Notes: generated by a model from the letters alone, not told the origin. 64,000 nt of DNA from Microbacterium sp. zg-Y625 (GCF_030246925.1 NZ_CP126740.1:744001-808000); one strand, 5' to 3'; shown: positions 17,877 to 29,538, counted from the stretch's first letter. Program-made: numbers and translations.

Positions 17877-17880
<4 letters not shown>
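16975..17880 (+). CDS. GT2 family glycosyltransferase
   Basis: 301 residues with one GT-A domain: VGIVVRTKNRPWFLRRTL at the N-terminus, VLHDDDDLWHPEF as the metal-binding cluster near residue 96, and LHAAEDWEFNLRAALRHR as the acceptor/base motif near 185. GGAGGG lies close before two adjacent GTG codons (16975 and 16978); the second has better spacing, so the protein may begin one codon later. The gene overlaps the GlfT2-like gene by four bases, placing it in the galactan operon. It may be an early or side-chain transferase for that polymer; this is inference. Confidence 0.9.
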
Positions 17881-20871
<2,991 letters not shown>

Positions 20872-20872
20872 C

Positions 20873-22897
20873 GTGACAGACCTCGGCTGGATCACTGCCG
20901 GCGCGCCCCTGGCGGTCGCCGCCGCCCTGCTCGTCGTGCCCGGCGCGCTCGCGCTGGCGCCGCTGCGCATGGGCTGGACGGCGCGGGCGGCCCTCGCCGG
21001 CCCCCTGTCGGTGATGGTGATCGGCGTCGCCGGCATCGTCGCCGCCGGCCTCGGGCTGTCCTTCTCGATCTGGCCCGTCCTTGCTGTCGCGGCGGTGCTG
21101 GCGCTGTGCGCCTGGCTCGCCCGCCGAGGGGGCCTGCAGCTCCCGCGGGAACCGGGGAGGGTGTGGCCCCTGGTGCTCACCTGGGTGCTCGCCGCCGCGG
21201 TGATCGCCGTCGTCGCCTTCGCCGCGGTCCCGAGCCCCACGGCGGTCAGCCAGACGTACGACAACGTCTTCCACCTGTCGGCCATCGCCGCCATCCTCGA
21301 GGGCGGCGACGCCTCGTCGCTCACCCTGCGCACCCTCATCGAGACGGGCGACTCCTTCTCGTTCTACCCGTCGGGGTGGCACAGCCTCGTCGCCCTCACG
21401 GTGCAGGTGAGCGGCACCAGCATCCCCATCGCGGTCAACGCCGCCTGGCTCGCCGTCGCGGCGGTCGTGTGGCTGCCGGGCGTGGCGTGGTTCGCGCAGG
21501 TCTGCATCCCGGGGTCCTCCCGCACGGCCGCCCTCGTCGCGCTGCCCCTCGGCGCCGCCTTCGGCGCCATGCCGTACGCGCTGCTGACCTGGGGCACCCT
21601 CTATCCGACCTACCTCGCCACCGCGCTCCTGCCTGCGGCCATCGCCGTTCCCGTACTGGGCTGGCGGGGGTGGCGGGCCGCCCGCGCCGGCGCCAGGCGC
21701 CCGCTGCTGTGGTGGTCCCTCGCCGCGACGGCGCTCGTCGCCGGCGCCGTCGCCTTCGGCCAGCCGCGTGTGCTGGTGACCTGGGCACTCCTGCTGGCGG
21801 TGCCGGTCGTGGGGGTACTGGCCGCCGCCGCAGGCGGCGCCTGGCGCGCCGGGGGAGCCGAGCGCACCCGGCTGCTGTGGCTCGCCGCCGCGGCCGCCGC
21901 CGGAACGATCGCGGTGGCCGCAGTGGGGTTCTGGTACCTCGTGACCAGGCTGGGGCTGTTCGAGCGGCCTCTCGATGATCGGCTCGGCGGACCGCAGGCG
22001 CAGGCGGTGCAGTCGCTGGGCGACGGCGTCTGGCAGGTGCTGGCGCAGTCGTGGCTGACCGGTGTCGGCGGCGCCCCGACCTGGCCGGCTCCGCTGCTGG
22101 CGGCGGGCGTGCTCGTGGGGCTCGTCGTCGCCTGGCGGGCGCCGCGCACACGCTGGCTCGTGGGCTCGTACGCGCTGGTGGCCGCGCTGTATGTGCTGGC
22201 GGCGGGCTCGGACGACGTCGTCACCAAGCTCGCCACGGCGCTGTGGTACAAGGACAAGTACCGGCTGAGCTCCGCGCTCGTCGTGGTCGCCGTCGTGGTC
22301 GCCACGCTCGGGGTGATGGCCGTGTCGCGGTGGATCGGACGGCGCGTGCGGGCCCGCGCGGCGGTGGCGGTGGGCCTCGCGTGGCTCGTCGCGGGCGCAT
22401 CGGCCGTGTCGCTCGGCGCGACCGGCGTGACCGACGCGGTCGGCTACGTCTTCCGCATGCCCGATCGTGCCGTCGACGAGGTCGTCTCGAGCCGGCAGAT
22501 CGCGTTCTTCTCGCAGCTCGACGACATCGTCCCCGAGGGCCAGCGCGTGGCCGGGGACCCCTGGGACGGCTCCGCCTGGACGCAGGTGTTCGGGGGGCCC
22601 GAGCCGGTGTTCCCGCACGTCAACGGCCAGTGGGACGCCGATCGCCAGACCATCGCCTGGCACCTGGCCGACATCGAGAGCAACCCGCAGGTCTGCGATG
22701 CCCTCGACCGGCTGATGGTGCGTTACGTCACCTATGCCCCGCGCGCCTTCGGGGGAGGGGACCCGGCGGGAAACCACTTCCCGGGTCCGCACGCCGCCGT
22801 CGAAGCAGGACTGTTCACCCTCGTGGCCACCGACGGCGAGACCTCCCTGTACCGCATCGACCAGTGCGGGCCGCTCGAGCACGCTCCGGCATCCTAG
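20873..22897 (+). CDS. DUF6541-like multipass membrane protein
   Basis: 674 residues with more than ten hydrophobic segments and a soluble C-terminal region of ~170 residues. After helix 5 or so it carries SQTYDNVFHLSAIAAILEGG and FSFYPSGWHSLVALT, which I recall as features of DUF6541 proteins in actinobacterial glycan loci, distantly GT-C-like. The GTG starts one base after the glf stop and the ABC permease gene follows after 10 bases, so it belongs to the galactan operon. It could be an extracytoplasmic glycosyltransferase acting on exported galactan. The function is not established from sequence. Confidence 0.78.
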   Translation: MTDLGWITAGAPLAVAAALLVVPGALALAPLRMGWTARAALAGPLSVMVIGVAGIVAAGLGLSFSIWPVLAVAAVLALCAWLARRGGLQLPREPGRVWPLVLTWVLAAAVIAVVAFAAVPSPTAVSQTYDNVFHLSAIAAILEGGDASSLTLRTLIETGDSFSFYPSGWHSLVALTVQVSGTSIPIAVNAAWLAVAAVVWLPGVAWFAQVCIPGSSRTAALVALPLGAAFGAMPYALLTWGTLYPTYLATALLPAAIAVPVLGWRGWRAARAGARRPLLWWSLAATALVAGAVAFGQPRVLVTWALLLAVPVVGVLAAAAGGAWRAGGAERTRLLWLAAAAAAGTIAVAAVGFWYLVTRLGLFERPLDDRLGGPQAQAVQSLGDGVWQVLAQSWLTGVGGAPTWPAPLLAAGVLVGLVVAWRAPRTRWLVGSYALVAALYVLAAGSDDVVTKLATALWYKDKYRLSSALVVVAVVVATLGVMAVSRWIGRRVRARAAVAVGLAWLVAGASAVSLGATGVTDAVGYVFRMPDRAVDEVVSSRQIAFFSQLDDIVPEGQRVAGDPWDGSAWTQVFGGPEPVFPHVNGQWDADRQTIAWHLADIESNPQVCDALDRLMVRYVTYAPRAFGGGDPAGNHFPGPHAAVEAGLFTLVATDGETSLYRIDQCGPLEHAPAS

Positions 22898-22900
22898 GAT
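22895..22900 (+). promoter_or_regulatory. -10-like TAGGAT seven bases before the second Wzm start
   Basis: TAGGAT ends seven bases upstream of GTG 22908, inside the 10-base gap after the DUF6541 gene and across its end. It may give the exporter genes their own leaderless transcript. No -35 is evident. Confidence 0.4.
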
Positions 22901-22907
22901 CGAGACC

Positions 22908-23699
22908 GTGACCTCAGCGACCGTCGGCGCCCCGGGCTCTCCCCGGCGCTACCTGCACTCGCTCTGGCTGCTGACGGCGCGGGACCTGAAGGTGCGCTAC
23001 GCCACGAGCGCCCTGGGCTACCTGTGGTCCGTGCTCGACCCGCTCGTGATGAGCGCCATCTACTGGTTCGTCTTCACTCAGATCTTCGATCGTGCGGTCG
23101 GGGCCCAGCCGTACATCGTCTTCCTCATCACGGCGCTGCTGCCCTGGGTGTGGTTCAACGCGTCGGTCTCCGACTTCACCCGCGCCTTCAACAAGGACGC
23201 GCGCCTGGTCCGCTCGACCGCGATACCGCGATCCATCTGGGTGAACCGCATCGTGCTGAGCAAGGGCGTGGAGTTCCTGTGCTCGCTGCCGGTGCTGGTG
23301 GTGTTCGCCGTCTTCGCGGGCGCATCGGTCGGGTGGGGTCTGCTCTGGTTCCCCGTGGCCGTGGTGCTGCAGACGATGCTCCTCGTCGGGATCGGACTGC
23401 TCGTGGCGCCCCTGTGCGTGCTGTGGGGCGACCTCGAGCGCACCACGCGGCTCGTGCTGCGTGCCCTCTTCTATGCGTCGCCGGTCATCTACGGTGTCGC
23501 GGACCTCCCGGATGGCTTCCGCGAACTGGCGGCGTTCAACCCGCTCGCCGGCATCTTCACCCTGTACCGCGTCGGGTTCTTCCCCGATCAGTGGGACACG
23601 CTGACCGTGGTCATGGCCTTCGTCATGAGCACGTTCTTCCTGGTGCTGGGGCTCACGGTGTTCCGCCGCCTCGAGCACGCTGTGCTGAAGGAGCTGTGA
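22908..23699 (+). CDS. ABC-2 type polysaccharide export permease (Wzm-like), galactan system
   Basis: 263-residue membrane subunit of the second glycan exporter. It has WLLTARDLKVRYATSALGYL before helix 1, about six hydrophobic helices, and ends FRRLEHAVLKEL. Its position beside glf, GlfT2-like and GlfT1-like genes parallels the mycobacterial galactan exporter genes Rv3781/Rv3783, which flank glfT1 (recalled). The GTG start lies 10 bases after the DUF6541 gene, and the ATPase gene overlaps its stop by one base. It is only distantly like the system 1 permease at 6523, so the two exporters are probably not recent duplicates. Confidence 0.94.
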   Translation: MTSATVGAPGSPRRYLHSLWLLTARDLKVRYATSALGYLWSVLDPLVMSAIYWFVFTQIFDRAVGAQPYIVFLITALLPWVWFNASVSDFTRAFNKDARLVRSTAIPRSIWVNRIVLSKGVEFLCSLPVLVVFAVFAGASVGWGLLWFPVAVVLQTMLLVGIGLLVAPLCVLWGDLERTTRLVLRALFYASPVIYGVADLPDGFRELAAFNPLAGIFTLYRVGFFPDQWDTLTVVMAFVMSTFFLVLGLTVFRRLEHAVLKEL

Positions 23700-24439
23700 T
23701 GACGTCGAACGCCATCGAGGCCAGGGACCTCGGAGTGCGCTTCCGCCGGGGTCGCCGCGGGGGACGCAGCATCAAGGACCTCTTCGGCGGTGCGAACCGG
23801 CGCACCCGCCCGGACGAGTTCTGGGCGCTGCGCGACGTGTCGTTCACGGTGCGGCCCGGGGAATCGATCGGCGTGGTGGGCCGCAACGGTCAGGGCAAGT
23901 CCACCCTGCTGAAACTCGTCGCCGGTGTGCTTCTCCCTGACGAGGGGAGCGTGCGGGTGAACGGGGGCGTCGCCCCGCTGATCGAGATCACGGGCGGCTT
24001 CGTCGGCGATCTCACCGTGCGGGAGAACGTGCGCCTGACGTCGGGTCTGCACGGGATGCCGCGCGCAGAGGTCGCCCGCCGCTTCGACGACATCATCGAG
24101 TTCGCCGAGCTCCGCGACTTCGTCGACACGCCATACAAGCACCTCTCCAGCGGCATGAAGGTGCGTCTGGCGTTCGCGGTCGTGTCGCAGCTGGACGAGC
24201 CGGTGTTCCTCGTCGACGAGGTGCTGGCCGTCGGCGACAAGGCGTTCCGGGAGAAGTGCTACCGGCGCATGGAGGAACTGCTCGACAAGGGGCGGACGCT
24301 GTTCTTCGTCAGCCACAACGAGCGGGATCTCCGTCGGTTCTGCACCCGTGGGCTGTACCTGGACAAGGGCGCGCTCGTTCTCGACGCCCCCCTGGACGAC
24401 GTGCTGGCGCGCTACAACGCGGACTACGCCGCCGGGTGA
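23699..24439 (+). CDS. ABC polysaccharide export ATPase without glycan-binding domain, galactan system
   Basis: 246-residue cytoplasmic ATPase. Walker A is VGRNGQGKSTLL (about 60-71), the signature is LSSGMKVRL, and Walker B is VFLVDEVLAVGDK. It ends soon after the nucleotide-binding domain (RYNADYAAG), so unlike the ATPase at 7455 it has no Wzt-type binding tail. That implies chain length is set by the polymerase and not by terminal recognition, as proposed for mycobacterial galactan. ATG 23699 overlaps the permease stop. Its 3' end overlaps the convergent GT gene by 16 bases. Confidence 0.95.
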   Translation: MTSNAIEARDLGVRFRRGRRGGRSIKDLFGGANRRTRPDEFWALRDVSFTVRPGESIGVVGRNGQGKSTLLKLVAGVLLPDEGSVRVNGGVAPLIEITGGFVGDLTVRENVRLTSGLHGMPRAEVARRFDDIIEFAELRDFVDTPYKHLSSGMKVRLAFAVVSQLDEPVFLVDEVLAVGDKAFREKCYRRMEELLDKGRTLFFVSHNERDLRRFCTRGLYLDKGALVLDAPLDDVLARYNADYAAG

Positions 24440-25422
24440 TCGGCCGTGGCCGCCAGGGGCGGCATCGGCTTCCACGAGCGATCCCGGGCGATCTTGCGTC
24501 CGTCGCGGATGCCGCGGAAGAGGTTCGACGTGCCCCGCACCGTGCGTTCGACGAACAGCAGCCGGATGACCTCTTTCGCGAACGTCAGGGCCGTGCCCAG
24601 TCCGAACAGCACGGGGTTGTACACGCCCAGCGCCCGGTAGTACTGCTTCATGTGGCCGCGGTTGCGCATGATGTAGTAGCGGTACGCGTTGCTCGAAGCG
24701 TTCATGTGGCGGATGCCCATGTCCCACTGCTTGATCTCGCGGGTGCGGCGCAGCACGAACTCGTTCACGATGACCGCCGTGGTCTTGCGTGAGGCGAGCC
24801 AGCCGTACATCTGGTCATCCCAGTAGATGAAGAATCGGGGATCGGGCAGGCCGATCTGCGCGACGATGTCGCGGTGGATGAACATGCCCTCGAAGCAGCC
24901 CGAGTTCATCTCCTTGTAGCCCGAAGCGTCGAAGCCGGCCGGTGCGAACGGGATCGGGATGGCCAGCGGCTCGGCGATGCGGTACTGCCAGTAGAACTCG
25001 CTGCCGTCGTAGTCGTAGCGCCGCCCCTGGATGGACTTGAACCGCGGCGCCCAGGCGCCCATGCGGGCGAGGCCGTCGGGCATGACCTCGACGTCGTCGT
25101 CCATCAGCCAGATCCAGGTGGAGCCCAGCTCGTAGGCGATGCGCATGCCCTCGCTGAAGCCGCCGGAGCCGCCGGTGTTGGTCTCCAGGCGGCGGTAGAC
25201 GATCTCGGTGCCGATGCGCTCCCGGAAGGACTCCACGACCTCGGTGGTGTCGTCGGTCGAGGCGTTGTCGACGATGACGATATGCCCGGGCTTGGGGTCC
25301 ATGGCCGTGATGCTCTCCAGCAGCCGGGTCAGCAGGCCCGAGCGGTTGAAGGTGACCACGGCGATGGTCGCCGAGGCGGGGTCGAAGGGCGCGGCGGCGG
25401 GGGTCTCGGAGAGCGGGGGCAT
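24424..25422 (-). CDS. GlfT1-like galactofuranosyltransferase
   Basis: 332-residue GT2 enzyme with IAVVTFNRSGLLTRLLES, TNTGGSGGFSEGM, the LMDDDVEVMP cluster (~105) and YWDDQMYGWL (~206). The GGSGGF and WDD motifs are those of galactofuranosyltransferases, so it probably adds the first galactofuranoses to the lipid-linked primer, with the GlfT2-like enzyme elongating. It is convergent with the galactan exporter genes. TAAGAT lies nine bases before its ATG, so it may have its own promoter although it also follows the two ligase-like genes on the same strand after 12 bases. Confidence 0.85.
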   Translation of the reverse strand: MPPLSETPAAAPFDPASATIAVVTFNRSGLLTRLLESITAMDPKPGHIVIVDNASTDDTTEVVESFRERIGTEIVYRRLETNTGGSGGFSEGMRIAYELGSTWIWLMDDDVEVMPDGLARMGAWAPRFKSIQGRRYDYDGSEFYWQYRIAEPLAIPIPFAPAGFDASGYKEMNSGCFEGMFIHRDIVAQIGLPDPRFFIYWDDQMYGWLASRKTTAVIVNEFVLRRTREIKQWDMGIRHMNASSNAYRYYIMRNRGHMKQYYRALGVYNPVLFGLGTALTFAKEVIRLLFVERTVRGTSNLFRGIRDGRKIARDRSWKPMPPLAATADHPAA

Positions 25423-25431
25423 GGCCCCCCG

Positions 25432-25437
25432 ATCTTA
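25432..25437 (-). promoter_or_regulatory. -10-like TAAGAT upstream of the GlfT1-like gene
   Basis: On the minus strand TAAGAT ends nine bases before ATG 25422, overlapping the stop of the upstream ligase-like gene. It would give a very short leader. Confidence 0.4.
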
Positions 25438-26781
25438 CCCCGCGCGCCTGTCCAACCCCCCGGTCGTGTCGAGGAGCGGCAGATCGCTGTCCGGCGACGC
25501 CCCGTCGAGGCGCTCCCGCCACGACCGCGACTGCCCGGCGCGCACCGCGCACAGCACGAGCATGAGCCAGCCGTAGCCCGCCAGCGCGAAGCTCTCGAAG
25601 ACCGAGTCCACGAGCAGCGCCACGAGGATGAGCGGCGTCCAGGCGTAGAGGATGGACCGCCGTTCACTGGCGACGAGCCACGAGCGCACGAACGCCAGGC
25701 CGGCGAACGTGCCGAAGAGCACGAGCCCCACCCAGCCCACCTGCAGCAGCACGTCGAAGTAGGCGCTGAGTGCGGAGCGGTGGGTGTCGCGCAGGATGTA
25801 GTTGATCGTGCCGAACGGGAACTCGTCGGTCCAGGTGCCGCTCCACCCCCAGCCCTGGATGGGCCGCGCGCGCACGAACACGACGATCTGCGCCCACAGG
25901 TCCGCGCGGGTGGAGAAGTCCCGCGCCGCGCCGATCCACGCGATGATCGGATGCCGGAAGAGGTAGGCCACGATGATCCCCATGATCAGCGCGCCGCCGA
26001 AGAACCACTGCACCGAGCGGCGGTAGTCGCGGCGGGTGCGGCGCACCAGGGCGAGCGCGCCGGTGGCGGTGGCCGCGGCGACGGCGAGCACCAGCACGGT
26101 GGGGGAGTCCGAGAGCGCGGCGAGCGTGCCGGCGAGCACCGCGGAGTACAGCGACAGCCCCGGGGGCACCGACATCGTGCGGTACTCCACGAGGAACGTG
26201 ATGAGTGCGAGCACCGCGACGAACCCGAGGGAGTTGCGGGTGCCGAAGATGCCCTGGACGGGGCCGAGCATCGCGAGGTTGCCCTGGATCCCGAGGAAGC
26301 GCAGCGGCATGTCCAAGAGGATGCCGGAGAGGATCTCGAGCCCGAGCGACAGGGTCAGCAGCACCCGCATGACGTCGCCGAGCGCGCGGGCGGTCTGCAG
26401 GGTGTCGCGCACGTGCCCGATGACGACGGCGATGAAGGCGAGCCCCGCCAGCCCCAGCCAGCCGGCGACCGTGCCGCCGGCATCCTGGCTCCAGGTGACG
26501 CTCGCCAGGACCCACGCCAGGAACACCAGGAGCGTCGTGGGGGCGAGTCGCAGGGCGGAGATCTCGCGCCGGCGGGCGGCGAGCATCGCCGCACCGACGA
26601 GGCACAGGCCCGCCACGATCGTGACGTACGTGATGCGGCCCGCCATGCGCTCGATCAGGTACCCCGCGAACACCGCGCCGAGCGCGGCGTGCGTGAAGGC
26701 GCTGGCCATCGCCGCGGACGACAGCAGCGCGACCAGGCCGCGGCCGCCGCCACGGACGTTCGGCTGCGCCACGCCGGTCAC
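25435..26781 (-). CDS. O-antigen ligase/Wzy-like membrane protein, copy 1
   Basis: 448 residues, about ten to twelve hydrophobic helices. It carries a Wzy_C (O-antigen ligase) type region: LGIQGNLAMLGPVQGIFGTR before, and the extracytoplasmic loop ARPIQGWGWSGTW with RDTHRSALSAYFDVLLQVG after, typical of WaaL/Wzy enzymes. It likely joins or polymerises lipid-linked glycan outside the membrane. The GTG at 26781 overlaps the stop of the upstream paralogue (GTGA); another GTG lies nine bases further in. The C-terminal ~35 residues are soluble. Confidence 0.85.
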   Translation of the reverse strand: MTGVAQPNVRGGGRGLVALLSSAAMASAFTHAALGAVFAGYLIERMAGRITYVTIVAGLCLVGAAMLAARRREISALRLAPTTLLVFLAWVLASVTWSQDAGGTVAGWLGLAGLAFIAVVIGHVRDTLQTARALGDVMRVLLTLSLGLEILSGILLDMPLRFLGIQGNLAMLGPVQGIFGTRNSLGFVAVLALITFLVEYRTMSVPPGLSLYSAVLAGTLAALSDSPTVLVLAVAAATATGALALVRRTRRDYRRSVQWFFGGALIMGIIVAYLFRHPIIAWIGAARDFSTRADLWAQIVVFVRARPIQGWGWSGTWTDEFPFGTINYILRDTHRSALSAYFDVLLQVGWVGLVLFGTFAGLAFVRSWLVASERRSILYAWTPLILVALLVDSVFESFALAGYGWLMLVLCAVRAGQSRSWRERLDGASPDSDLPLLDTTGGLDRRAG

Positions 26782-28181
26782 TCCGCCCGCTGGGGCAGCT
26801 CGCCGCGCTCGAGCGCGAGGGTCTGCTCTGCCGGGCCGACCCCGACGAGCGGCGCCTGCTTGATCTTGAACGCGAACATCACCACCGCGAGCCACCCCCA
26901 CAGCAGCAGCGGTCCGGATTCGGCGAGCCCCTGCACGAGGAGCACCGCTCCCGTCAGCGTCGGCAGCAGTGTCAAGGGCGAGTACGGTCGATCGGCACGC
27001 AGGTCCCACCGGGGCCGGTCGACGGCGAAGAACCACGAGCGCCAGACGAACGCCAGGTACGTGGTCGCCATGAGGACGACGCCCACGCCCCCCAGCTGCA
27101 GGTAGACGTCCAGCCACATGTTGTGCGCCTGCATCACGGTCTCGCCGTGGTCGACGATCCAGCCGTCGAACGCGGGATCCCACGGCAGCCACGGGGTGGC
27201 GAAGCCCCAGCCGGCCACGGGCCGCTCGGCGGCCCTGGCGAGCACGGTGGCCCAGATCGTCTCACGCCCGGTCAGGTCGCTCGAGCGGCCGAGCAGGGAG
27301 AAGACGCGGTCGCGCAGCAGCCACGCCGCCGCAAGCCCGCCCAGTGCCACGGCCGCATAGACGACGTAGTAGCGCGTGCGCTCGCCGGGCCGCCGGGTGG
27401 TGCGCATCAGCAGGACGGTGGTCAGCACGACCAGCACGAGTGCGGCGGCCACGTATGCGGTCGCCGAGCCGGCGCGGACGAAGAGGTAGAGCGCCGCGGC
27501 CATCCAGCCGAGCAGGAGCGGCCGGTGGGGGGCGCGGGCGGCGTAGCGGATCGCGAACACGATGAGGGCGAACAGCGCCGCGTAGGCGAGCAGGTTCGCG
27601 TTGCCGAAGATGCCCTGGATGCGCCCGCCGTCGAACAGGTTGTCGCGGGACCAGTAGACGATGGGGTCGGGCGCGGGGCGCTCGGGCACGATGAAGCGCG
27701 GCAGCAGCGGGCCGCCGATGAACACCGAGACCCACAGCTCGAACACCAGCGACAGCGCAACGACCCACTTGCACGCCGACGCGACGGCACGCACCAGTTC
27801 CTGCCACGTGAGCGTCGCCGCGACGAACAGGCCCTGGAACGTGGTCACCAGCATCAGCGCGACGGTCAGCAGGGTCGTCGCGGGCCACGCCGTCCACAGC
27901 AGCGAGGCGGCGGCGAACGCGACGTATGCCAGGACGAACCACGGGAGGCGCCGCCATTGCACGGGAGGGCGCGTCGTGAGCCAGATGACGGCCGACACGA
28001 GGGCGGTCCCCGCCCCGATCAGCGCGGCGCCGACCTCACCCACCGCGAGCACCCACGCCGTGCCGGTGATGGTCGTGAACAGCACGACCACGCACCAGGC
28101 CCGCAGCAGCAGCACCCCGGTGCGCTCGCGCGGCGGGGCGGCCGGCGGCGCCGAGACCGGATGCTGGGTGTGGACGGCCAT
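26778..28181 (-). CDS. O-antigen ligase/Wzy-like membrane protein, copy 2
   Basis: 467 residues with about twelve hydrophobic helices and the same family loop: RIQGIFGNANLLAYAALFAL, then ERPVAGWGFATPW and QAHNMWLDVYLQLG in the large extracytoplasmic loop. First gene of a minus-strand operon with its paralogue (four-base overlap) and the GlfT1-like gene. It is divergent from manA with 63 bases between, where TAGCCT lies nine bases before its ATG. Two such proteins next to two exporters suggest one per glycan, or one polymerase and one ligase. Confidence 0.87.
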   Translation of the reverse strand: MAVHTQHPVSAPPAAPPRERTGVLLLRAWCVVVLFTTITGTAWVLAVGEVGAALIGAGTALVSAVIWLTTRPPVQWRRLPWFVLAYVAFAAASLLWTAWPATTLLTVALMLVTTFQGLFVAATLTWQELVRAVASACKWVVALSLVFELWVSVFIGGPLLPRFIVPERPAPDPIVYWSRDNLFDGGRIQGIFGNANLLAYAALFALIVFAIRYAARAPHRPLLLGWMAAALYLFVRAGSATAYVAAALVLVVLTTVLLMRTTRRPGERTRYYVVYAAVALGGLAAAWLLRDRVFSLLGRSSDLTGRETIWATVLARAAERPVAGWGFATPWLPWDPAFDGWIVDHGETVMQAHNMWLDVYLQLGGVGVVLMATTYLAFVWRSWFFAVDRPRWDLRADRPYSPLTLLPTLTGAVLLVQGLAESGPLLLWGWLAVVMFAFKIKQAPLVGVGPAEQTLALERGELPQRAE

Positions 28182-28190
28182 GGTGTGTTC

Positions 28191-28196
28191 AGGCTA
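28191..28196 (-). promoter_or_regulatory. -10-like TAGCCT for the ligase-like operon
   Basis: On the minus strand TAGCCT ends nine bases before ATG 28181. It faces the manA -10 candidate at 28233 across the short divergent region. Confidence 0.45.
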
Positions 28197-28232
28197 CCGC
28201 CCGCGCCTTCGCATGCCGGGCGGTCGCGCGCC

Positions 28233-28238
28233 TAGGCT
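28233..28238 (+). promoter_or_regulatory. -10-like TAGGCT for leaderless manA
   Basis: TAGGCT ends six bases before the GTG at 28245 with no ribosome site between. No -35 is evident. Confidence 0.5.
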
Positions 28239-28244
28239 GGGGGC

Positions 28245-29381
28245 GTGCTGGTCCCCCTCTCCAACACCCCGCGCGACTACGCCTGGGGTTCGACGACGCT
28301 GCTGGCCGAGCTCACCGGGCGGGCGCCCTCCGGCGCCCCCGAGGCGGAGATCTGGTTCGGCGACCACCCCGGCGCCCCGAGCGTCGTCGGCGACGGCTCC
28401 GGCGCCACCTTGGACGTCTGGCTGCGCGGGCGGGGCGCCTCACGGCTGCCGTATCTGATGAAGCTCCTGGCGGCGGGGTCCTCGCTGTCCATCCAGGCCC
28501 ATCCCTCCAAGGAGCAGGCCGAAGCCGGGTTCGCCCGCGAGGAGGCGGCCGGCATCGCCCGCGACGCCGCGGAGCGCACCTACCGCGACGACAACCACAA
28601 GCCCGAGATCATCGTCGCCGTCAGCGACGTCTTCCGCGCGCTGGTGGGGCTGCGCCCCGTCGCTGCGACCCGGCGTCTCGTCGCCGCGCTCGGCGACGGC
28701 CCCGGACCCTCGGCCCTCGCGGCGCACCTGCAGGGCGACGACGAGCCGGCGGCGCTGCGCGCGACCCTCGAATGGCTGCTCTCGGGGCAGGCGCAGGCTG
28801 AGGTCGACGGGGTGATCGCGGCGCTGCCGCAAGCCTCGGCCCCCGAGTTCGCCGCCGAGCTGGCGGTTCTGCGCACCATCGCGGCGGACTTCCCGGGCGA
28901 CCCGGGCGTCGTGGTGGCGCTGCTGATGAACCTCGTGGAACTGCGCCGGGGTGAGGCGCTCTTCGCGCCGGCGGGCGTGCTGCACGCCTACCAGGACGGT
29001 CTGGGCGTGGAGCTCATGGCCGCCAGCGACAATGTGCTGCGCGGTGGACTCACCCCCAAGCACATCGATGTGCCCGAGCTGCTGCGCATCGTCGACACCA
29101 CGCCCGCGCCGGCGCCCCTCGTGATCCCGGAAGACGGCGTGTTCGACGTGGGCATGGCGGACTTCACGCTCACCCGGGTCCTCGTCGACGGCGAAGCCCA
29201 GGTGGCGGTGTCGGGACCGGCGGTCGCGCTGGCTGTCCGCGGCCCGGTGTCCGTCCGGGGCGGTCGGTCCACCCCCGTCACGCTGGTCGCCGGCGGCGCG
29301 GTCTTCGCCGACGCAGAGGAGGGCGCCCTCACCTTCACCGGTGTCGGCGAGGTCTTCGTCGCCCAGCCCGGGCACCCCTGA
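28245..29381 (+). CDS. manA: Mannose-6-phosphate isomerase, class I
   Basis: Zinc enzyme interconverting fructose-6-phosphate and mannose-6-phosphate, feeding GDP-mannose for glycans and glycolipids. 378 residues. Family features: NTPRDYAWGSTTLLAELTG at the start, LSIQAHPSKEQAEAGF with the zinc His, DDNHKPEIIVAVSD with the zinc Glu/His, and LRGGLTPKHIDVPELL. The GTG at 28245 encodes the conserved MLVPLSNTPRDYAWGS start and follows a TAGGCT element without a ribosome site. In mycobacteria manA also lies near whiB2, so the neighbourhood looks ancestral. Confidence 0.96.
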   Translation: MLVPLSNTPRDYAWGSTTLLAELTGRAPSGAPEAEIWFGDHPGAPSVVGDGSGATLDVWLRGRGASRLPYLMKLLAAGSSLSIQAHPSKEQAEAGFAREEAAGIARDAAERTYRDDNHKPEIIVAVSDVFRALVGLRPVAATRRLVAALGDGPGPSALAAHLQGDDEPAALRATLEWLLSGQAQAEVDGVIAALPQASAPEFAAELAVLRTIAADFPGDPGVVVALLMNLVELRRGEALFAPAGVLHAYQDGLGVELMAASDNVLRGGLTPKHIDVPELLRIVDTTPAPAPLVIPEDGVFDVGMADFTLTRVLVDGEAQVAVSGPAVALAVRGPVSVRGGRSTPVTLVAGGAVFADAEEGALTFTGVGEVFVAQPGHP

Positions 29382-29401
29382 TCGCCGCAGAAGATTTTCG
29401 C

Positions 29402-29421
29402 GACACGCCGAAGACACGCCG
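29402..29421 (+). promoter_or_regulatory. Tandem GACACGCCG repeat upstream of whiB2 (possible WhiA sites)
   Basis: GACACGCCG occurs at 29402-29410 and 29413-29421, an 11-base period that puts both on the same DNA face, about 40-60 bases upstream of the -35. GACAC is the core of the Streptomyces WhiA recognition sequence (known from the literature). WhiA acting here is inference. Confidence 0.45.
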
Positions 29422-29430
29422 TAAAGGTTG

Positions 29431-29463
29431 AAGTCGCGGTTGAGGGTTTACGATCTGCGACTT
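29431..29463. promoter_or_regulatory. Inverted repeat overlapping the whiB2 -35
   Basis: AAGTCGC (29431-29437) and GCGACTT (29457-29463) are perfect inverse complements separated by 19 bases. The right arm runs into the -35 TTGACC, so a protein binding it would compete with RNA polymerase. Candidate operator only. Confidence 0.4.
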
Positions 29464-29490
29464 GACCGCGGCGAATCACACCGGTGTAAT
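29462..29490 (+). promoter_or_regulatory. whiB2 promoter, TTGACC-N17-TGTAAT
   Basis: A -35 TTGACC (29462-29467) and a -10 TGTAAT (29485-29490) are separated by exactly 17 bases, the best sigma-70-type match I found in the window. Initiation is expected near 29497, giving a leader of about 42 bases. Confidence 0.75.
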
Positions 29491-29538
29491 TAGGCATACG
29501 CACGCACGGTGCGGACATCTGTGAAGGCGGGGGACGAG

